A stretch of 8,437 bases of DNA from Planctomycetota bacterium (GTDB taxonomy: Bacteria; Planctomycetota; Phycisphaerae; Sedimentisphaerales; Anaerobacaceae). The notes beneath the pieces are model-generated. The model worked only from the letters and a program-made list of their open reading frames with translations. It had not been told where the DNA came from and did not search any database. The stretch lies in assembly GCA_017885385.1 (NCBI GenBank), contig JAFNGF010000232.1, positions 1 through 8,437 of the forward strand. Direction: 5' to 3'. Below are positions 4,144 through 8,437 of the stretch, piece after piece. Both the position numbers and the translations under genes were made by a program. Every line of letters begins with the position of its first letter. Positions within the stretch are counted from its first letter, which is position 1.

Positions 4144-6144
4144 ATGCTATTATTCAAGCCCAAGTTGACAACGCCCCTGGATCGACTTTGCGATTCCCTT
4201 ATTTTCCTATTGCTTCTGGGGATTTTTGGCCAGATGGCTGCGGCCAATGTGCCCTGGCAAAGGCAGTACAAAATCAAGCCGAACCAGACCGCTCGCCTGA
4301 CGCCGGCTGATGTGGTCGGGCCGGACGGGCTGGTGTATCCCAACTGGACAAAGTGCGGCGTGCAGGGCGGTGTCTCAAATGCCAAGGTAATGCTCTCAGT
4401 CGAGGACTTCGGCGCCAAATCTGACGATGATGCCGACGACTCCGATGCCCTGGCAAAAGCCTGCGAAGCCGCGGGCAAAAGGGGCGGCGGGGCGATCTTG
4501 TTGAGCGAAGGTACGTACTATCTTGACCGCCCCGTGACAGTACGCGACCATAACATCGTTATTCGAGGCAGAGGGCCAAAAAAGACCCGCCTGATCTTTA
4601 GATATTCCATCCCTGAAAGCGGCGTGACTTTCTACACGCCCACTGTGGGCAGCCGGGTGGGCAGAAACACGCGGCTCGAAATGCATTGCAAACCGACCGG
4701 CTTGATGAAAATGACCATGATGGTGGATGATGTTGTTATAGGCACGTGGGCTCGAAGCGAGCACTCAGGAAACACATTCGCCTTTGCTCGGTCCGGCCGC
4801 GACGCCATCGGCAAAGTCCCGGACGGCCGGCATACGCTAAAAGGCGTTGCTGAATACAAAGATGGAACAGTACTTAGTGAGCATATTCCCATTGTGCTTG
4901 ACTCGGACTTTCGCGACAGCGACACTGTCCCGGATTCGCGGGCGGTTATCACCTTCGCAGGCGAAGGTTTGGTCGGCACAAAGTTGAAGCTGGCGCGGGA
5001 CGGCAAGCGCGGCGATATGAAGCTGGAGCTGGAAAGCACCGAAGGACTTTCAGCCGGCGATTGTATTCTCATCGATGGACCGGCCACCGACCGCTGGAAA
5101 CAGCTTACCAGAAATGCCTGCCAGTGGGGCATGTACCGCCGGTACGAAGTAGTTATTGAGAAAATCGCTGGCCACACTATTACTATCAATCAGCCGCTTC
5201 GAATCGAGTTCCCCGTTGTCGATGGTGCTTACGTACAGAAGGTCGTGCCCATCAGGCGCTGCGGGATCGAGTCGCTATATCTGGAGCAAACCGAAAATCT
5301 CTGGATTAGCAGCGTGATCTTTTACCACGGCTGGAATTGCTGGGCCAAAGACGTGACGGTGAAAAAATGCGGACGTTTTCCCGTCTACGGGTCGATGGCT
5401 AAATGGTGCGAAATCCGCGACTGCGTCTTCGACGATGCGTGGTTCAAAGGCGGAGGTGGAACCGCATACACCGGCTGGGACCACTGCTGGGATTGCCTGA
5501 TGGAAAATGTCGAGACGTTCAAGATGCGGCACGCGCCGCTTTTCCAGTGGGCCGCCAGCGGCTGCGTGATACGCAAGAGCGTCTTTCACGAGAGCGATGG
5601 GCAGTGGCACGCCGGATGGACCAACGAAAACCTTATCGAGCAGTGTGTAATCGAATCTGCGCTCGGCCACGGAGGCTACGGATACGGAATGTGGGCCTCG
5701 CCACCCGAAGATTCCGCCCACGGACCAAACGGGCCTCGAAATGTGGTCTACAACTGCGACGTCAGTTCGCCCAAAGCAGGCGTGTGGATGGGCGGCATGA
5801 ACGAAAACTGGCTGATTCTTTACAGCCGATTTGTGGTGGAGAAAGGACCCGGCGTGTTCGCCAAGACCACCAGCTTCGACCACATTATCAAGGGCAATGT
5901 TTTCGTCCTCAAGGACGGCAGTTCGCCCATGGTCCACCTGGCAACGGCGGACTGCATAGGCACCGAAATTATCGGCAACATCTTGTCCGGCGGGAACGGG
6001 CAATTCGTGGCAGGACCGGGCAAGGCTGAAGTGCTCAAAGATAATCGGGCGCTTGCCCTTCAAGATGCGCTAAGACCAACGCCCGCTGTGCCCTCAATCT
6101 ACGAATGGCAGAAACAATCCGCTAGAAACACAACCCCGCAATAA
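4144..6144 (+). CDS. Secreted pectate-lyase-3-like right-handed beta-helix protein
   Basis: This is an exported protein of 666 residues. From ATG 4144 the N-terminus carries basic residues and then a hydrophobic stretch (SLIFLLLLGIFG), with a likely signal-peptidase cleavage after QMAAA. At about 84-144 comes the pectate-lyase-3 entry motif: VEDFGAKSDDDADDSDAL, then GGGAILLSEGTYYLDRP and NIVIRGRG. At about 177-253 an Ig-like insertion appears (LEMHCKPTG, MMVDDVVIG, PDGRHTLKGVAEYKDGT, then a terminal strand). A middle segment with VIEKIAGHTITINQPLR follows, then a parallel beta-helix (about 370-620) of short repeats such as LWISSVIF, CEIRDCVFDD, CVIRKSVFHE, NLIEQCVIES and IGTEIIGNILS, rich in Trp, His and Asp. 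Proteins of this build are polysaccharide lyases, glycosidases or epimerases acting outside the cytoplasm. The substrate and catalytic residues cannot be assigned. It converges on a GH129-like gene, suggesting a shared glycan target. The stop codon lies in the loop of a hairpin. Confidence 0.85.
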   Translation: MLLFKPKLTTPLDRLCDSLIFLLLLGIFGQMAAANVPWQRQYKIKPNQTARLTPADVVGPDGLVYPNWTKCGVQGGVSNAKVMLSVEDFGAKSDDDADDSDALAKACEAAGKRGGGAILLSEGTYYLDRPVTVRDHNIVIRGRGPKKTRLIFRYSIPESGVTFYTPTVGSRVGRNTRLEMHCKPTGLMKMTMMVDDVVIGTWARSEHSGNTFAFARSGRDAIGKVPDGRHTLKGVAEYKDGTVLSEHIPIVLDSDFRDSDTVPDSRAVITFAGEGLVGTKLKLARDGKRGDMKLELESTEGLSAGDCILIDGPATDRWKQLTRNACQWGMYRRYEVVIEKIAGHTITINQPLRIEFPVVDGAYVQKVVPIRRCGIESLYLEQTENLWISSVIFYHGWNCWAKDVTVKKCGRFPVYGSMAKWCEIRDCVFDDAWFKGGGGTAYTGWDHCWDCLMENVETFKMRHAPLFQWAASGCVIRKSVFHESDGQWHAGWTNENLIEQCVIESALGHGGYGYGMWASPPEDSAHGPNGPRNVVYNCDVSSPKAGVWMGGMNENWLILYSRFVVEKGPGVFAKTTSFDHIIKGNVFVLKDGSSPMVHLATADCIGTEIIGNILSGGNGQFVAGPGKAEVLKDNRALALQDALRPTPAVPSIYEWQKQSARNTTPQ

Positions 6145-6153
6145 ATTGCGGGG
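6134..6153 (-). terminator. Hairpin between convergent genes, possible terminator of the GH gene
   Basis: CCCCGCAA (6134-6141) pairs perfectly with TTGCGGGG (6146-6153) around the loop TAAA, which is the stop codon of the plus-strand gene. On the minus strand the stem is followed by TTGTGTTTCT, moderately U-rich, so it fits a terminator for the GH129-like gene. On the plus strand there is no T run. Confidence 0.5.
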
Positions 6154-6159
6154 CTAAAT

Positions 6160-6180
6160 ATCCCGCGCGGCACGCGGGGT
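6160..6180. terminator. Second GC-rich hairpin in the convergent junction
   Basis: CCCGCG (6162-6167) pairs with CGCGGG (6173-6178) around CGGCA, extended by U-G (6161/6179) and A-U (6160/6180). Neither strand shows a T run beside it. It may act with the hairpin at 6134-6153 as a bidirectional barrier to transcription between the convergent genes, or stabilise mRNA 3' ends. Confidence 0.4.
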
Positions 6181-6211
6181 CCTGCCCAACAACTGTCTGT
6201 CTGCGAATCGT

Positions 6212-8083
6212 TTACATCCCCGACACATAGTAGCCCGTTGGCTTAACCACTTGGCCATCCGGCATCCGATAAGGCGTTGTTCCAAAATTCACCGTTATTG
6301 TAACGCCGTTAGCGAACTGCGTCTGCTGAACGTCCCGATCGGGCGTAAGAAAACGATGGTCGGTCATCTCGGCATAGCCAACAGCGCGGACCGCAGGGCA
6401 AATATCCTTATAGCTTTGCGCAAAGCGTTCTTTATGCTGCTGCCAAAAGTCGCGGTTAAACATAAACATCGGCGGCGTACCATAAAGAAGATTAAAAAGG
6501 TCCCGCTTATCCCATAATGCAGGCAGCTTATTATTGTAGTCGCCCCAGTACCACTGCACCACGACACAGTCGTGATAAACCAGCTCCCACAGCGGCAGTC
6601 GATATTTGTGCCCAAGCTGAAATTTAGCTACGTTCTGAGGGACCTCGTCCCAGATTTTGCTCATATCCCGCCCGGCGTCGGGCACACGATAAGGTCCGAG
6701 ACTGAGCATGCCCTCGAAATAGTGCACATAAGGCACAGCGGCGTCGTGCCCGGTTTCACTGCCGGTGACCAGTTTGGTCTCCTCGTTGACATAACGTAAT
6801 AGCTCCATCTTGTAGTGCCGGCTGTCGCCGCGCGTCATCGGGTGATCGGGATGGTAACATTCACGCCAGGGCGAAGCGGTCGTGGTGTCGATAAAACGGC
6901 AGCGATAAGGATGAGTCGCCAGGTCCTCAGGTATGCGCTCTCGGGCGTATTTCAGTGCCTGTTTATCGCACAGGACGCCGCAGGGATACATTTGGCCATC
7001 CTTTCCCTTTACCTGCCAGCCTTTTCGCCAGCTGCCGTTTGCATCCAGCATAATGTCTTTTGGCCAGCCGGCCTGGGTCCAATCGGAATGTACGCCGCGA
7101 AGTTTCTCTTTAACTACCTGCGGGTCCATAAGGTCCTGGTAAATTTCATATCGGCTGGTCAGAACGCCCGGCATCTCGTTCATCGCTTTTATGCCTGCCG
7201 GCTGCTGCCGGTTACTCCACAGGATACGCTCGATGCCCGCGGACTTCAGCTCGCCGACAATCGCAAGGGCATCTTTGTCCCAGCACCAAACGTTTACCGC
7301 TCCGATGAGCAAGTCCACGTTCGGGTTCTCCTGCTGCTTTTGCTTTAGCGTCTTGAATAAGCCTATCTTCTGGGCATAAGCACGGTATCGCTTGCACATC
7401 GCCACATGTCCGCCCTTATCGAAGAAGACGTAGCGCAATTTCCTGGCGTACCCAAACTTGCCTTTCTGCGGCTCCCACAACGGCGCTACACAAAACCTTC
7501 CGCCAGAGCGCCTAATATCAATTGAGGCGTCATCGGGCGTTTCGATGATAGCCATATAGCCACGCTGGCCATCGGTGGTGCCGAAGAAGGCCATGCAGAT
7601 TCCGTGCCCGCCATACGCAACAAGTCTGATCGGCTCGATCGTCTGGTCATCCACGGGATAGGAAATTCCCTCGTTCATAGGAACCACCAGGTATGTGCCC
7701 TGCTCGGTGACAAATGGATGCGGAAAACGAAGAGGCCATTTAGGCTCGCCCTCGCCCAAAAGTGTTAGCGTAAATTCCGGAAGATCTTTATCCAGTTGCA
7801 GTGTTGCCAGGATGGAACTATCCATTGGCACTTGGACTAATCTGATTTCTATGCCGTCCTCAATTTTTCTGGCACTATCGGCCTTAAATTCGGCACTCTG
7901 TGGTTGCTGACCCCAGGTCTGACCCGTACGTTTGTCGGCCACCGAGATCGCTGCGTTATCAGTGTTAAGTGTGACGGAAATTGTGGCGTTCTCGACAGAG
8001 AGTAATTCCGCCCGAGCTTGACAGCAGCAAAACAAAAGTATACAGACCAATAATAGAATCATTCTTCTGGAGTTCAGTGCCAT
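6212..8083 (-). CDS. Secreted GH129-like glycoside hydrolase (GH101-related)
   Basis: This is an exported 623-residue protein. A signal peptide is clear (RR, then ILLLVCILLFCCC, likely cleavage after QARA). The cysteines do not form a good lipobox. Residues about 27-230 look like an N-terminal beta-sandwich (ENATISVTLN, AISVADKRTGQTW). Residues about 255-560 look like a TIM barrel, with LLIGAVNVWCWDK, ERILWSNR, WPKDIMLDANGSW, RCRFIDTTTASPWRE and LVTGSETGHDAAVPY. A C-terminal beta domain follows (TQFANGVTITVNFG). This layout matches the GH129 family related to GH101 endo-alpha-N-acetylgalactosaminidases. The likely nucleophile is Asp399 and the acid/base Glu443. Their 44-residue spacing is close to Asp435/Glu478 recalled for bifidobacterial NagBb, an alpha-N-acetylgalactosaminidase. 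The exact sugar is inferred only. An AGGGAG site seven bases before the ATG supports the start. It is 33 nt downstream of a Gfo/Idh/MocA gene, probably co-transcribed. Confidence 0.75.
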   Translation of the reverse strand: MALNSRRMILLLVCILLFCCCQARAELLSVENATISVTLNTDNAAISVADKRTGQTWGQQPQSAEFKADSARKIEDGIEIRLVQVPMDSSILATLQLDKDLPEFTLTLLGEGEPKWPLRFPHPFVTEQGTYLVVPMNEGISYPVDDQTIEPIRLVAYGGHGICMAFFGTTDGQRGYMAIIETPDDASIDIRRSGGRFCVAPLWEPQKGKFGYARKLRYVFFDKGGHVAMCKRYRAYAQKIGLFKTLKQKQQENPNVDLLIGAVNVWCWDKDALAIVGELKSAGIERILWSNRQQPAGIKAMNEMPGVLTSRYEIYQDLMDPQVVKEKLRGVHSDWTQAGWPKDIMLDANGSWRKGWQVKGKDGQMYPCGVLCDKQALKYARERIPEDLATHPYRCRFIDTTTASPWRECYHPDHPMTRGDSRHYKMELLRYVNEETKLVTGSETGHDAAVPYVHYFEGMLSLGPYRVPDAGRDMSKIWDEVPQNVAKFQLGHKYRLPLWELVYHDCVVVQWYWGDYNNKLPALWDKRDLFNLLYGTPPMFMFNRDFWQQHKERFAQSYKDICPAVRAVGYAEMTDHRFLTPDRDVQQTQFANGVTITVNFGTTPYRMPDGQVVKPTGYYVSGM

Positions 8084-8090
8084 TGCTTTT

Positions 8091-8096
8091 CTCCCT
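8091..8096 (-). promoter_or_regulatory. Ribosome binding site of the GH129-like gene
   Basis: On the minus strand AGGGAG is followed by seven bases (AAAAGCA) and the ATG at 8083. It sits in the 33-nt gap after the oxidoreductase stop, in keeping with an operon. Confidence 0.75.
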
Positions 8097-8116
8097 GACC
8101 GGAACCAATCAAAAGA

Positions 8117-8437
8117 CTATCGTCTTACCTGACTTTGTAACTGCGGCAAAGTCCGTTGTTTCTGGGCTTCTTCGATTACCGAGGCAAGAGACACTTCTGC
8201 GCCGCCGCGGGCTTTGGACTCGTCGGCAGCAGACATAAAGGCGAAAATTTCAATCGTTTCTTCCGCCGACACGGGCGATTTGCCGGTTTTGAAAAACTTG
8301 ACGACCTCTTCTATTAGAGGGCCGTATCCGGCGGAGGCAACGACAGGGCCTACGGCCTTTGTGCCGAAGACAGAAGCTCCATAGTCTGTTTTGCCAGCCC
8401 GAAGTCCTCTATATGTGCCGATTCGCCCATCCTTCCA
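8117..8437 (-). CDS. Gfo/Idh/MocA-family oxidoreductase, C-terminal part (partial)
   Basis: The frame is open from the right window edge to a TAG at 8117-8119, giving the last 106 residues; no start lies in the window. The translation contains GRIGTYRGLRAGKTDYGASV, then GYGPLIEEVVKFFKTGKSPV, SAEETIEIFAFMSAADESK and RGGAEVSLASVIEEAQ. GPLIEEVVKFF-TGK-PVS-EET-EIFAFM-AADESK is the ending I know from planctomycete Gfo/Idh/MocA proteins. In this family an N-terminal NAD(P)-binding Rossmann domain, out of view here, precedes an alpha/beta substrate domain. Members oxidise sugars or inositols, and the GH109 branch hydrolyses alpha-N-acetylgalactosaminides with NAD. Without the N-terminal half the activity cannot be chosen, nor whether a Tat signal is present. 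It lies upstream of, and probably in one operon with, the GH129-like gene. Confidence 0.85.
   Translation of the reverse strand, partial: WKDGRIGTYRGLRAGKTDYGASVFGTKAVGPVVASAGYGPLIEEVVKFFKTGKSPVSAEETIEIFAFMSAADESKARGGAEVSLASVIEEAQKQRTLPQLQSQVRR

Noticed and set aside
5275..6063. Long minus-strand frame (262 codons) inside the beta-helix gene
   Set aside because: It is the antisense shadow of a well-supported coding region, His/Ala/Val-rich with no family resemblance.

Overview
The window looks like a piece of a Planctomycetota chromosome, most likely of the Phycisphaerae/Sedimentisphaerales kind. This is an inference from gene content: a secreted DUF6263-type protein, a secreted pectate-lyase-like beta-helix protein, a GH129-like glycosidase and the typical planctomycete C-terminus of a Gfo/Idh/MocA oxidoreductase. 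No rRNA gene is present to prove the taxonomy, and no tRNA, CRISPR array, transposase or phage gene was seen.

Layout. Positions 1-72 are one imperfect palindrome. Then three minus-strand genes are transcribed leftwards: rlmN (2219-3304), a PfkB-family sugar kinase whose start overlaps the rlmN stop by ATGA (1251-2222), and a secreted DUF6263-like protein (211-1146, re-started at a GTG). Between rlmN and the next plus-strand gene lies an 839-bp intergenic region. It holds the rlmN promoter (extended -10, predicting an almost leaderless mRNA), a GC-rich composite repeat, a strong sigma70-like promoter followed about 110 nt later by an excellent intrinsic terminator (a candidate small RNA of about 137 nt), and the leader of the following gene. 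A secreted right-handed beta-helix protein of the pectate-lyase-3 type runs rightwards (4144-6144). It converges on a GH129-like secreted glycosidase (6212-8083, minus), with two hairpins in the junction. The glycosidase is preceded, 33 nt upstream in the same orientation, by the C-terminal 106 codons of a Gfo/Idh/MocA oxidoreductase that enters from the right edge (8117-8437).

How the genes may work together. The right half (oxidoreductase, GH129-like hydrolase, beta-helix lyase/hydrolase) reads as part of a glycan-degradation locus. The two secreted enzymes would attack an extracellular polysaccharide or glycoprotein glycan, and the oxidoreductase would process a sugar or cleave a glycoside by the NAD-dependent route known for some family members. 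The left half is housekeeping (rRNA/tRNA methylation, sugar-phosphate phosphorylation) plus an exported protein of unknown role. The most unusual signals are non-coding: the candidate sRNA/attenuator at 3853-3989, the near-leaderless rlmN promoter, the palindrome at 1-72 and the structured leader hairpin at 4074-4102.
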